Shown: positions 17,697 through 24,898 of the stretch, piece by piece
Layout of the letters: every line of letters begins with the position of its first letter
Numbering within the stretch: position 1 is the first letter of the stretch
Assembly (NCBI GenBank): GCA_021803025.1
Contig: JAJZQV010000014.1
Coordinates: 1-46,851 of the forward strand
Source: Actinomycetes bacterium
GTDB taxonomy: Bacteria; Actinomycetota; Actinomycetes; Propionibacteriales; Propionibacteriaceae
Length of the DNA stretch: 46,851 nt
Direction of reading: 5' to 3'
Position numbers and translations under genes: made by a program
The notes under the pieces: model-generated
What the model was told of the DNA's origin: nothing
The model's input: the letters and a program-made list of their open reading frames with translations, nothing else
Databases searched by the model: none

Positions 17697-18989
17697 TCAA
17701 CCCTTGAGGGCGACTGCCAGCGCGTCGACGAGCTCCTTGGCCGACTGGGCGGACGTCTTCTGCCCGGAGTAGACCGCACCGAAGGCGGCGCAGGAGAGCT
17801 TCTGAAGCGTCGGCACCGGCACAGGACCGTTGATGTATCGGGCGAACGAGCGCGAGTGTGGCAGTTGCTTCTGGTAGCCCTCCTCACCCGCCGGCACCTC
17901 CATGGCCTTCAGCACCGTGGTCGCGGCTGGATACTGCGGGATCGACTCGAACGCCTTCGCACTGTTGAGGTACTTCACGAACTCCCAGGCCGCCTCAGGA
18001 TTCTTCGTGGCGGCGTTGATACCCAGCGACCGGCCGCCCAGATGAGAACTGCCGTCCTTCAGCCCGTCGGGGACCGGAGCCGTCATCACCTTCTGTGACG
18101 TGCCGCGCGCCTGTCGCAGCGTCTGGGGCGGCATGAGCGCCATGGCTGCGGTGCCGGTGGCGACACCGGTGACGATCTGGGGGTCGGTGAACTGCTCCAC
18201 CGTCTGGAACGACTTCGGCGTCGCGCCACTGGTGAACAGCGAGTTGAAGTAGTCCATCGCCGACGCCAACTGGTCGGTGGAGGCTCCCGGCACCCACGCC
18301 TTGCCGTCCTGCTTCACCAAGGCGAACCCCTTCGACCACATGTAGTAGTTGAGCGCGAACCACTGTCCGGCACCAGCGCTCGACGCAGCGGCGAACACGA
18401 ACCCGGCGGCCTTGCCGCCCTTGCTGATCGCAGCAGCGCTATCGCGCAAATCCTCCCACGTCGTCGGCACCTGCCGACCCGACGCCTTCATCACGTCATC
18501 GTTGAAGGCCATCGCGAACGTATCCACCGTCCAGGGCAGCGCCCAGGTCTTGTTATCGAATTCATTCATGTCGAGGGCAAGGAACTTGTCGACCGGCGTC
18601 TCAGGCTGCGACTTCTTCGCCAGGTCCGACACCGGCAGCAGGATCTTGGGTTTGGCCAGGTCCTTCACGTTGACGAATCCGAGCTGCACCACATCGGGCC
18701 CTGAACCCGAGTTGGCCTCGCGGGAGAACTGCTGCGCGTAGTCAGACGCACCTGCAAGCGTCTCCAGCTTGACCTGGATCTTCGGGTTGGCCGCATTCCA
18801 GGAGTCCACGACCTTCGTGAGGCCGGCGATCTCCGTCGGCGGATCGAACTGACGAAACACCAGCTTCACCGTCTGGCCGCCGGCCCCAGTAGACGCGCCG
18901 CTTGAGGAGGTGCCGGTCGAGCTGCTGCAGCCAGTCGCCGCCAAAGCGGTGGCAGCGGCGAGCGATCCGAGGAATTGACGACGGCGCAT
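17697..18989 (-). CDS. Sugar ABC transporter substrate-binding lipoprotein (SBP_bac_1)
   Basis: 430 residues from ATG 18989, with AAGGAAG 7 nt upstream; an in-frame start at 19028 would overlap the -10 box. The signal sequence MRRRQFLGSLAAATALAATG ends in a lipobox Cys, with twin-arginine character at the start. The mature protein opens VKLVFRQFDPPTEIAGLTKV, then VVDSWNAANPKIQVKLETL, the family-1 sugar-binding pattern, and later GPDVVQLGFVNV. As first gene of the operon it supplies the permeases with a carbohydrate; the two co-transcribed sulfatases suggest a sulfated glycan fragment. Confidence 0.92.
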   Translation of the reverse strand: MRRRQFLGSLAAATALAATGCSSSTGTSSSGASTGAGGQTVKLVFRQFDPPTEIAGLTKVVDSWNAANPKIQVKLETLAGASDYAQQFSREANSGSGPDVVQLGFVNVKDLAKPKILLPVSDLAKKSQPETPVDKFLALDMNEFDNKTWALPWTVDTFAMAFNDDVMKASGRQVPTTWEDLRDSAAAISKGGKAAGFVFAAASSAGAGQWFALNYYMWSKGFALVKQDGKAWVPGASTDQLASAMDYFNSLFTSGATPKSFQTVEQFTDPQIVTGVATGTAAMALMPPQTLRQARGTSQKVMTAPVPDGLKDGSSHLGGRSLGINAATKNPEAAWEFVKYLNSAKAFESIPQYPAATTVLKAMEVPAGEEGYQKQLPHSRSFARYINGPVPVPTLQKLSCAAFGAVYSGQKTSAQSAKELVDALAVALKG

Positions 18990-19023
18990 AAGAACACTTC
19001 CTTGTGTTGAGAGCCTGCCGGGG

Positions 19024-19053
19024 ATCATAGGATGGCAACGTTGCCAAGATCAA
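19024..19053 (-). promoter_or_regulatory. Promoter with embedded LacI-type operator, sulfatase/sugar operon
   Basis: On the minus strand, TTGATC (19048-19053) and TATGAT (19024-19029) are separated by 18 nt. The spacer holds TGGCAACGTTGCCA (19033-19046), a perfect 14-bp palindrome with a central CG. A repressor bound here would block RNA polymerase directly. The operon's own LacI-family gene is the obvious candidate. The start codon is 34 nt downstream of the -10 box. Confidence 0.85.
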
Positions 19054-19295
19054 GGGCTTCAGCCATTCGGGTGCCTTGTAGATTCGTTGTGTAGCCGGTG
19101 GTGACCTTGCTGGGCCGGTCCAGGCGGAGCTCAGTCCGGTCGCAACCCCAGACAGTCGACGTCACCGTACGCGTCTGAGGACCGCACCCTGGCCGACGTG
19201 GTGTGGGGCTGATGCCTGAACTAAACGCCCGGCCTGCCTGCGCATGTCTGTGCTGCTCGAGCAGCTCCCCGGGCATGTCAAGGGCCATTGGTTTC

Positions 19296-19386
19296 TGCCC
19301 GGAGACGGTCATGAAACCTGCCCGCTGGTGGCCACGAGAGTTGCCCGATGGTGGCCCATGGGATCTGCCCATGAGGGTTGGCCACC
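19296..19386 (+). repeat. Four 23-24 nt tandem degenerate repeats, probable orphan IS21-family end
   Basis: Units begin TGCCC at 19296, 19319, 19342 and 19366. Units two and three share TGCCCG.TGGTGGCC. IS21-family elements carry several such transposase-binding repeats at their ends. No IstA or IstB frame is adjacent, so this looks like a leftover terminus. The array sits directly upstream of a small membrane protein gene. Confidence 0.6.
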
Positions 19387-19408
19387 GACGGCCGGAGGTG
19401 TCGTCGCC

Positions 19409-19696
19409 GTGTATGTCATGCCGCACACACGAACGGGCTGGTGGGCACTGTGGCTCCTCGCCCCGGTCCTTCTCTACCCGCTCTACTGGTCGGTCTTCCT
19501 TCTGCTGCCCGAGTCCGTTCGGACGACGGGGATCGTCGTCGTCGGCCTGGGCGTGCTCGCCCTCGCATCCTTCGTCGTGGCCGGCGTGGCCATCTTCAGG
19601 CTCAAGGAACGCTCCATGGTCCTGGTCGGGGTCGCGGCCGCGACCCTGCTCCTGATCCTCTTCTTCGCCGTGGGCGAGGTCGTCGGAGGGCATTGA
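19409..19696 (+). CDS. Small membrane protein of unknown function (three predicted helices)
   Basis: 95 residues from GTG 19409, which has GGAGGTG 8 nt upstream; ATG 19418 is a second choice. Three hydrophobic segments are evident: WWALWLLAPVLLYPLYWSVF, then TTGIVVVGLGVLALASFVVA, then MVLVGVAAATLLLILFFAVG. Short charged links separate them, with LKERS between the second and third. I do not recognise a family. Good codon structure and a strong ribosome site in a stretch otherwise full of broken genes suggest it is real. Confidence 0.65.
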   Translation: MYVMPHTRTGWWALWLLAPVLLYPLYWSVFLLLPESVRTTGIVVVGLGVLALASFVVAGVAIFRLKERSMVLVGVAAATLLLILFFAVGEVVGGH

Positions 19697-19892
19697 GGGG
19701 TCCTCTCCCAGTGCGGTGAGAGCGCGTCGCGCAGCCCCGTGAGTGAGCAGCCGCCGAGGCGTTTCGCCGGACGATCCGCCCACGAGGCGCGGTTCTCACA
19801 GCCGGACGTCCGGCGCTGTGAGGTCGATGTTGCGCAGCGCGATGCGACGGCCGCGCGACGCCCAGCCTTCGGCATGGACCGCGGCCTCGGCT

Positions 19893-20088
19893 TCCCGCTC
19901 CGACCGGCGCGACGCCGACGCCATCCTCATCATGGGCTCGAACCTCGCGGCGACGATGCCCCCTCTCGTGCAGCACCTCGCAGGGGTAGGTGCGAGGGGC
20001 GCTCTCCTCTACGCCGACCCGCGCGACTCGGGAACGGCGAAGCTCACCGCCGACGGCGCGGGACTCCACCTCCGCCTGGTGCCCGGAG
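19893..20088 (+). pseudogene. Molybdopterin oxidoreductase fragment
   Basis: About 65 codons read RDADAILIMGSNLAATMPPL, then VQHLAGVGARGALLYADPRD, then LHLRLVPG. This is the pattern 'DA-LI-GSNPAETMPP' followed by 'DPR-T-TA..AD-HL-L-PG' of the molybdopterin-binding domain of nitrate reductase or formate dehydrogenase-type enzymes. Nothing of the iron-sulfur N-terminus or the rest of the enzyme is present. Family placement is reasonably firm; the subfamily is not. Confidence 0.65.
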
Positions 20089-20507
20089 CCCGCGGACGAC
20101 GTCATCCCGCGCGTCGCGTCCTTCAGCGGCAGGAAGACCCCTCCCCCGTAGACAGCCGCCCACCACACGTCCAGGGAGCCCAGACCGGGGGAGGAGCACG
20201 CGACCGACACGCTCGAACGGCACGGCGCCGTCGGTGGCGGTGGGCACGTCGCGACGCGCCGCCGGTACGTGCCGGTCCACGTCGACGACGAAGCGGAAGT
20301 CGCCGTCGTACGGGGCGATGCGGGCCCTCGGGTAGGACGGCCGCTCGCTCACGGGCACGGGGACGCGGGGTGGTGACGCAGGAGGAGGTCTCGTCCCTCG
20401 ACTCACAGCGCGTGTCCGGCCCGTTGGCTCGCCGCGTCGCGGACCGCCCTGTACAGCTCAGCCACGCGCCGCCTCCAGTCGAGCACGTGCCACCGCGACT
20501 CGCTCAT
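20040..20507 (-). pseudogene. DUF1684 protein, broken by stop codons and frameshifts
   Basis: Pieces in consecutive minus-strand frames add up to the DUF1684 pattern: an ATG at 20507, LDWRRRVAELYRAVRDAA, then AGHAL, TGA (where Trp is expected), VEGRDLLLRHHPASP; after a shift, RARIAPYDGDFRFVVDVD; after another shift, SLDVWWAAVYGGGVFLPLKD. These correspond to the start, the 'APYD..LRF' region and the 'DVWW..YGGG-FLPF-D' motif of the family. At least one nonsense change and two frameshifts are needed, so the gene is dead. Confidence 0.75.
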
Positions 20508-20587
20508 GTCTGCCCGACCCCGTCACCAGGCGCCGGATTCCTCCGGAGCCTTCACCACGCCTCGAGTGGGCCGCGGCACGACGCTGC

Positions 20588-21331
20588 TCAGCGGAGCGTG
20601 TGGCCGACCAAACGTCCGATCCAGTAGGTGACGCCCATCGCGAGCAGTCCCCCGGCGACGTTGCGCAGGACCGAGCGCAGGTACGGGGTGCCCCCCGCCC
20701 TGGCGCTGAGGTAGCCGGTCAGGACCAGCGCTGCGGCGACCGCGACGACGGTGACCCCGATCTTGAGGCTCGTAGGCGCGAGAACGATGGCGAGTAGCGG
20801 GAGCAACGACCCGACCGTGAACGAGATGGCAGACGAGGCCGCCGCCACCCACGGGCTCGTGAGGTTCTCCGGGTCGATGCCCAGCTCCGTCTCGGCATGT
20901 GCGGCGAGGGCGTCGTGTGCGTGGAGCTGGGTGGCCACCTGGAGCGCGAGGTCGCTGTCGAGTCCCTTCGCCTCGTACAGGCCGGCCAGCTCCGCGAGCT
21001 CCTCGTCCGGCATCTCCGCGAGCTCCCAGCGTTCCTTGTCCAGCAGCGCCCGCTCCGTGTCTCGCTGCGCACTCACGGACACGTACTCGCCCACCGCCAT
21101 GGACAGCGCGCCGGCACTGAGCCCGGCGATTCCGGCAGTGAGGATCGCGAAGGGGGCGAGCGTGGCGCCCGCGACCCCGATCACGATGCCGGCGGTCGAG
21201 ACGATGCCGTCGTTGGCCCCCAGCACCGCGGCACGAAGGCTGTTGAGCCGTCCGGCGTGCGAGCCCTCCTGGGCCTCCGCGGCCTGGTAGGCGGCGGGGT
21301 CGCCGCCCGAGAGATCCTGCCTGTCCGCCAC
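20588..21331 (-). CDS. VIT1/CCC1-family (iron/manganese) transporter
   Basis: 247 residues from GTG 21331, which has GAGGAG 8 nt upstream; GTG 21340 is too close to that site. The start of the membrane part reads LRAAVLGANDGIVSTAGIVI, the diagnostic first helix of the family, then LSAGALSMAVGEYVSVSAQR for helix two. A cytosolic Glu-rich stretch (ERALLDKERWELAEMPDEEL) forms the metal-binding helical insert, followed by three further membrane helices ending ILWIGRL-like (TYWIGRLVGHTLR). Members move Fe2+ or Mn2+ out of the cytosol in exchange for protons. It appears intact, though its neighbours are decayed. Confidence 0.92.
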   Translation of the reverse strand: MADRQDLSGGDPAAYQAAEAQEGSHAGRLNSLRAAVLGANDGIVSTAGIVIGVAGATLAPFAILTAGIAGLSAGALSMAVGEYVSVSAQRDTERALLDKERWELAEMPDEELAELAGLYEAKGLDSDLALQVATQLHAHDALAAHAETELGIDPENLTSPWVAAASSAISFTVGSLLPLLAIVLAPTSLKIGVTVVAVAAALVLTGYLSARAGGTPYLRSVLRNVAGGLLAMGVTYWIGRLVGHTLR

Positions 21332-21386
21332 GTCACACACTCCTCACGTACAGGGCCGAGCGCCCGAGACGTTGTTCCCCAGCAGC

Positions 21387-22169
21387 CTAAAGCGCGCGCC
21401 GGTCGGCCAGCGCCGGAATGCGCCTCGGCAGGACGTGGTTCACGCCCGCGGCGACAGGCCAGAGAATGAGCGCCATCCCCCCGTCGAGGCCGATGCCGCC
21501 GAGGACGTCCGTCGGGAAGTGGACGGCCACCTCGAGCCGGGACAGCCCGACGACGACCATCCAGATCCCGCCGAGGACAGCCACGACGATCCGGCCGCGC
21601 CGGTGACCCAGCGCGGTGAGGACGAACATCGCGGTGACCGTGGCAGCGATGACGAGCCCGGTGTGGCCGCTGGGGAACGAGTTGGGCCCCAGAACCTCCC
21701 AGACCGGCTGCGTCTCCGGGCCGGGACGGTCGCGGGGGAACACGAGCTTCGCGATGTGGCCGGGCAGCCACGAGAGCGCGGTCATGAACACCGCGATGAC
21801 CGCCAGTGTGCGGTGGCCGCGCAGGAAGACCAGGAGTCCGGCGACGAGGATGAGGTACGGAGTGGCCTGCGGGCCGTCCCAGAACTCGATGAACCGGGAG
21901 GCGCTCACAAGGAAGGGCGTACGCGTCGGGACCAGTGCCACGAGCACCGCGGTGTCGACGGCGAGCGGGGGCCTCGGGTTGCGCAGGGCGAACCCGAGCA
22001 GCATCGCAGCCGCCCAGAGCAGGAGCCCCGGGAGCTGAAGGCCGGGGCGCCACCAGCGGCGGCCCGTCTCTGACATGGCCAGGGCGTGGCCCGGACCACC
22101 GGTCGGGTGCGATGGCGTGCCGCTCGGCGCACCCTCGAGGTCGCCGTTGCCCTCCCGAACGTCGCTCAT
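21387..22169 (-). CDS. PAP2-family membrane phosphatase
   Basis: 260 residues from ATG 22169; a GTG at 22205 would add 12 residues and neither start has a strong ribosome site. The three phosphatase motifs are complete: KLVFPRDRP (KX6RP), SFPSGHT (PSGH) and SRLEVAVHFPTD (SRX5HX3D). About six membrane helices are seen, starting LPGLLLWAAAMLLGFAL. Such enzymes dephosphorylate lipid phosphates such as undecaprenyl pyrophosphate or phosphatidic acid at the outer membrane face. It lies 55 nt beyond the VIT1-type gene start, in the same direction. Confidence 0.92.
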   Translation of the reverse strand: MSDVREGNGDLEGAPSGTPSHPTGGPGHALAMSETGRRWWRPGLQLPGLLLWAAAMLLGFALRNPRPPLAVDTAVLVALVPTRTPFLVSASRFIEFWDGPQATPYLILVAGLLVFLRGHRTLAVIAVFMTALSWLPGHIAKLVFPRDRPGPETQPVWEVLGPNSFPSGHTGLVIAATVTAMFVLTALGHRRGRIVVAVLGGIWMVVVGLSRLEVAVHFPTDVLGGIGLDGGMALILWPVAAGVNHVLPRRIPALADRRAL

Positions 22170-22205
22170 CCCGGGACCGGACCGCTCTGGGGATACATGA
22201 CGCAC

Positions 22206-22503
22206 ACCCTATGGCCGCCTTTCCGAGCGAAGAAGCAGACACACGGCCCGTCCGATCCGGTGAAGCAGGGGTCCGATCCGGTGAAGCAGGCAGGACCGTC
22301 CGGCAGATGGGAGGCGTGCGCCAATTTCGGCCGTCCGGATGCCCCGCCAGTGCCGCACGCCTCCCCTGCCGGGCATCGAGACGGCCGAGATCAGCGCTCG
22401 ATGCGGGCCACCCTGTACAGACGGGGCCTGCTGGCCATCCCCACCGCAGCATCGCGCGGCCGTGAAGCCCCCCGCAACCCAGGTGCGGCTAGTGTCCACG
22501 CTC
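22206..22503. other. Gene-free spacer with a direct repeat and a long inverted repeat
   Basis: No plausible gene. A 20-nt unit (GTCCGATCCGGTGAAGCAGG) occurs at 22250-22269 and again at 22271-22290. A 12-bp perfect inverted repeat, GGGAGGCGTGCG at 22309-22320 and its complement at 22354-22365, encloses 33 nt. No T-tract follows the stem, so it is not a simple terminator. Confidence 0.7.
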
Positions 22504-22794
22504 ATGGACGCGTACAGGCTCGGCACCTTGAGCATGCACCGGGTCGGCTTCGGCGCCATGCAGCTCCCGGGGCCGGGGGTCATGGGGGCGCCACGGGACC
22601 ACGACGAGGCGATCGCCGTGCTGCGGCGCGCCGTCGCGCTCGGCGTGGACCACATCGACACGGCACAGTTCTACGGGCCCCACGTCGCCAATGAGCTGGT
22701 CCGGGATGCTCTCCACCCCTACCCGGAGAGCCTCGTCGCGCTCTCCCCCGCCGACGTCGCCGAGCTCGAGGCCGGCGCACGGGACGGGGGGTAG
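22504..22794 (+). pseudogene. Aldo/keto reductase with large internal deletion
   Basis: The first 75 codons are a good aldo/keto reductase start: YRLGTLSMHRVGFGAMQLPG, then LRRAVALGVDHIDTAQFYGP with the conserved Asp and Tyr, then ANELVRDALHPYPE. The frame then jumps to SLVALSPADVAELEAGA, which resembles the last residues of the family, and stops. About 200 residues, including the catalytic Lys, the His and most of the NADPH site, are gone while the frame remains open. It cannot be an active reductase. The stop is 2 nt before the next gene. Confidence 0.75.
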
Positions 22795-22796
22795 GA

Positions 22797-23591
22797 GTGC
22801 GCGTCGCGATCGCACAGATCAGCAGCGGCCACGACGTGGCGCGGAACCTCGCGTCCATCACGACGGCGGCCCGTCGGGCCGCGGCCGACGGAGCAGAGCT
22901 CGTCGTGTTCCCCGAAGCCGCCATGTACGCGTTCGGCGCACCCCTGGCAGCGGCGGCCGAACCGCTCGACGGCCCGTTCGCGACGTCCGTACGGCTCCTC
23001 GCGCGCGAGCTCGACCTCACGCTCGTCGTCGGCATGTTCACGCCGGCCCCGGACGGCCGGGTGTTCAACACCCTGCTGGCCGCGGGCCCGGCGTCGGTGG
23101 AGCGCTACGACAAGATCCACCTCTTCGACGCGTTCGGCGTGCGGGAGTCGGACACTGTCGCACCGGGCGGTACGCGGCGGACGATCCGCGTCGCGACCAC
23201 GACGGTCGGCCTGGCCACGTGCTACGACGTGCGATTCCCGACACTGTTCGTGGAGAACGCGGCCTCCGGCGCGCTCGTCTCCGTCCTCTGCGCGTCCTGG
23301 GCGGCCGGCCCCGGCAAGGTGGAGCAGTGGGAGCTGCTCGCCCGCGCCCGCGCCGCCGACAGCACGACGTACCTCCTCGCCTGCGACCAGGCCCCGCCTC
23401 AGGGGGCCTCGGCCGGGTCTGCGCCGAGCGGTGTCGGCCACAGCATGGTCGTCGACCCCTTCGGGCACGTGGTGGCCCGGCTCGGCGAGGATGAGGACCT
23501 GCTCCTCGTGGATCTGGACCTCACCGTGGTCGAGCAGGCCCGCGAGGCACTGCCCGTCCTGCGCAACCGGAGGGACCCGAGCCCCGGGTGA
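22797..23591 (+). CDS. Carbon-nitrogen hydrolase (nitrilase superfamily amidase)
   Basis: 264 residues from GTG 22797, 2 nt after the reductase remnant, with GGTAGGAG overlapping. The catalytic triad is intact: E40 in VVFPEAAMY, K106 in RYDKIHLFDAF, C142 in LATCYDVRFP. The length fits the amidase-type branch (Nit2/omega-amidase or related), which hydrolyses a small amide in the cytosol. The exact substrate cannot be read. It was probably co-transcribed with the now broken reductase. The IS5-type element begins 55 nt downstream. Confidence 0.93.
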   Translation: MRVAIAQISSGHDVARNLASITTAARRAAADGAELVVFPEAAMYAFGAPLAAAAEPLDGPFATSVRLLARELDLTLVVGMFTPAPDGRVFNTLLAAGPASVERYDKIHLFDAFGVRESDTVAPGGTRRTIRVATTTVGLATCYDVRFPTLFVENAASGALVSVLCASWAAGPGKVEQWELLARARAADSTTYLLACDQAPPQGASAGSAPSGVGHSMVVDPFGHVVARLGEDEDLLLVDLDLTVVEQAREALPVLRNRRDPSPG

Positions 23592-23646
23592 CCTCCCGTG
23601 AACCACGCCAAGGATCGCGTACGGGCCGGGACCGGCGTCCCCCTAG

Positions 23647-24865
23647 GGAAACGCTGATTAATGGTCGAGCGGGGCGCGCCGGGTTGTGGCGGTGTTGGCT
23701 GTGTCGGACTGCTGATTGTGCCTGTGGCTAGGTAGAATGCTGTCATGAAGGGGTCGCAGCCGAGTTTCACTGATGCCGAGTACAGCCGCCGTCGTCGGGT
23801 GACTCGTCGGGAGGGGTTCCTGACGATGATGGACGAGGTGATTCCGTGGGGCGAGTGGGTCGGCCTGATCGAGCCGGTCTACTACAACAACAAGCGCGGT
23901 CGGAAGCCGATACCGATCGAGACGATGCTGCGGATGTATCTGCTGCAGGTGTGGTTCCACCTCTCGGACGAGGCGGTGGAGGACCAGATCAACGATTCGT
24001 ATGCGATCCGCAAGTTCATGGGGCTCGATTTCACTGTCGCGCAGGTGCCGGACGCGACCACGCTGCTGCACTTTCGTCACCTGATCGAGAAGCACCGCTT
24101 GGGTGAGGCAATGTTTGCGGCGTTGAACCGCTTGTTCGAGGCCAACGGGTGGATCATGCGGGGCGGCAGTGTCGTGGACGCCACCATCATCACCGCCGCG
24201 TCGTCGACGAAGAACGTGGAGGGGGCCAGGGATCCGGAGATGCATCAGACCCGGAAGGGGAACCAGTGGTACTTCGGGATGAAGGCCCACGTCGGGGTGG
24301 ATGCCGGGACCGGCTACGTCCACTCGGTCAGCGCCACGTCCGCGAACGTGCACGACCTCGACGAGATCGCCCACCTGGTCCGCGGCGATGACGAGGTGGT
24401 GTATGCCGATGCCGGCTACCAGGGCGTCGACAAACGCCCCGACATCGTCGCTGACCGGCATCTGTCGCAGGTTGAGTGGCGGGTCGCTGCCCGCAAGGGG
24501 GTGTTGAAGACGATGCCCGGGCCGGACCGGCAGCTGGAATCCCGCAAAGCGTCGGTCCGGGCGAAGGTGGAACATCCGTTCTTGATCTTGAAACGCGACT
24601 TCGGGTTCGCCAAAACCCGCTACCGCGGACTGGCCAAGAACCTGAACCGGCTCCACATGGCGTTCGCCTCAGCGAACCTGTTGATGCGAGCACGCGCCGT
24701 CGCGATCCAAACCGGGTAACCCGGGCGGCAGCCTGCCCGAAACCGGCTACAAGCCCCACAACCGGGAGCCAGCAGGAGCCCGAGGCCCGATCACGACCCG
24801 ACACAGCGTCCAGAAGCCGTCACACAGCTTCCGCGCGCCAACAAGCCCCACAGATCAGCGAATCC
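23647..24865 (+). mobile_element. IS5-family insertion sequence, complete, with CTAG target duplication
   Basis: Ends match as inverted repeats: GGAAACGCTGATTAATGG at 23647 and, reading inward from 24865, GGATTCGCTGATCTGTGG (13 of 18 identical, with CGCTGAT shared). CTAG flanks both sides (23643-23646 and 24866-24869), the expected 4-bp IS5-family duplication. At 1219 bp with a single intact transposase gene, it looks recent and possibly mobile. It inserted 30 nt before the start codon of the DUF1015 gene. Confidence 0.93.
23745..24719 (+). CDS. IS5-family transposase
   Basis: 324 residues. The N-terminal part has the family's LLQVWFHLSDEAVEDQINDS and FMGLDFTVAQVPDATTLLHF segments. DDE residues sit in VVDATIITA, VYADAGYQG and VRAKVEHPF, followed by FGFAKTRYRGLAKN, matching the IS5 subgroup DDE_Tnp_1 domain. 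No frameshift is seen, and the gene is enclosed by matching inverted repeats and a target duplication. Confidence 0.95.
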   Translation: MKGSQPSFTDAEYSRRRRVTRREGFLTMMDEVIPWGEWVGLIEPVYYNNKRGRKPIPIETMLRMYLLQVWFHLSDEAVEDQINDSYAIRKFMGLDFTVAQVPDATTLLHFRHLIEKHRLGEAMFAALNRLFEANGWIMRGGSVVDATIITAASSTKNVEGARDPEMHQTRKGNQWYFGMKAHVGVDAGTGYVHSVSATSANVHDLDEIAHLVRGDDEVVYADAGYQGVDKRPDIVADRHLSQVEWRVAARKGVLKTMPGPDRQLESRKASVRAKVEHPFLILKRDFGFAKTRYRGLAKNLNRLHMAFASANLLMRARAVAIQTG

Positions 24866-24898
24866 CTAGGCTGTGCCTGCACCCGGCAAAGGAGACCC

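Noticed and set aside
19296-19386. Regular repeats as a short CRISPR array
   Set aside because: The units abut with no spacers, the copies are degenerate and no cas genes are present.
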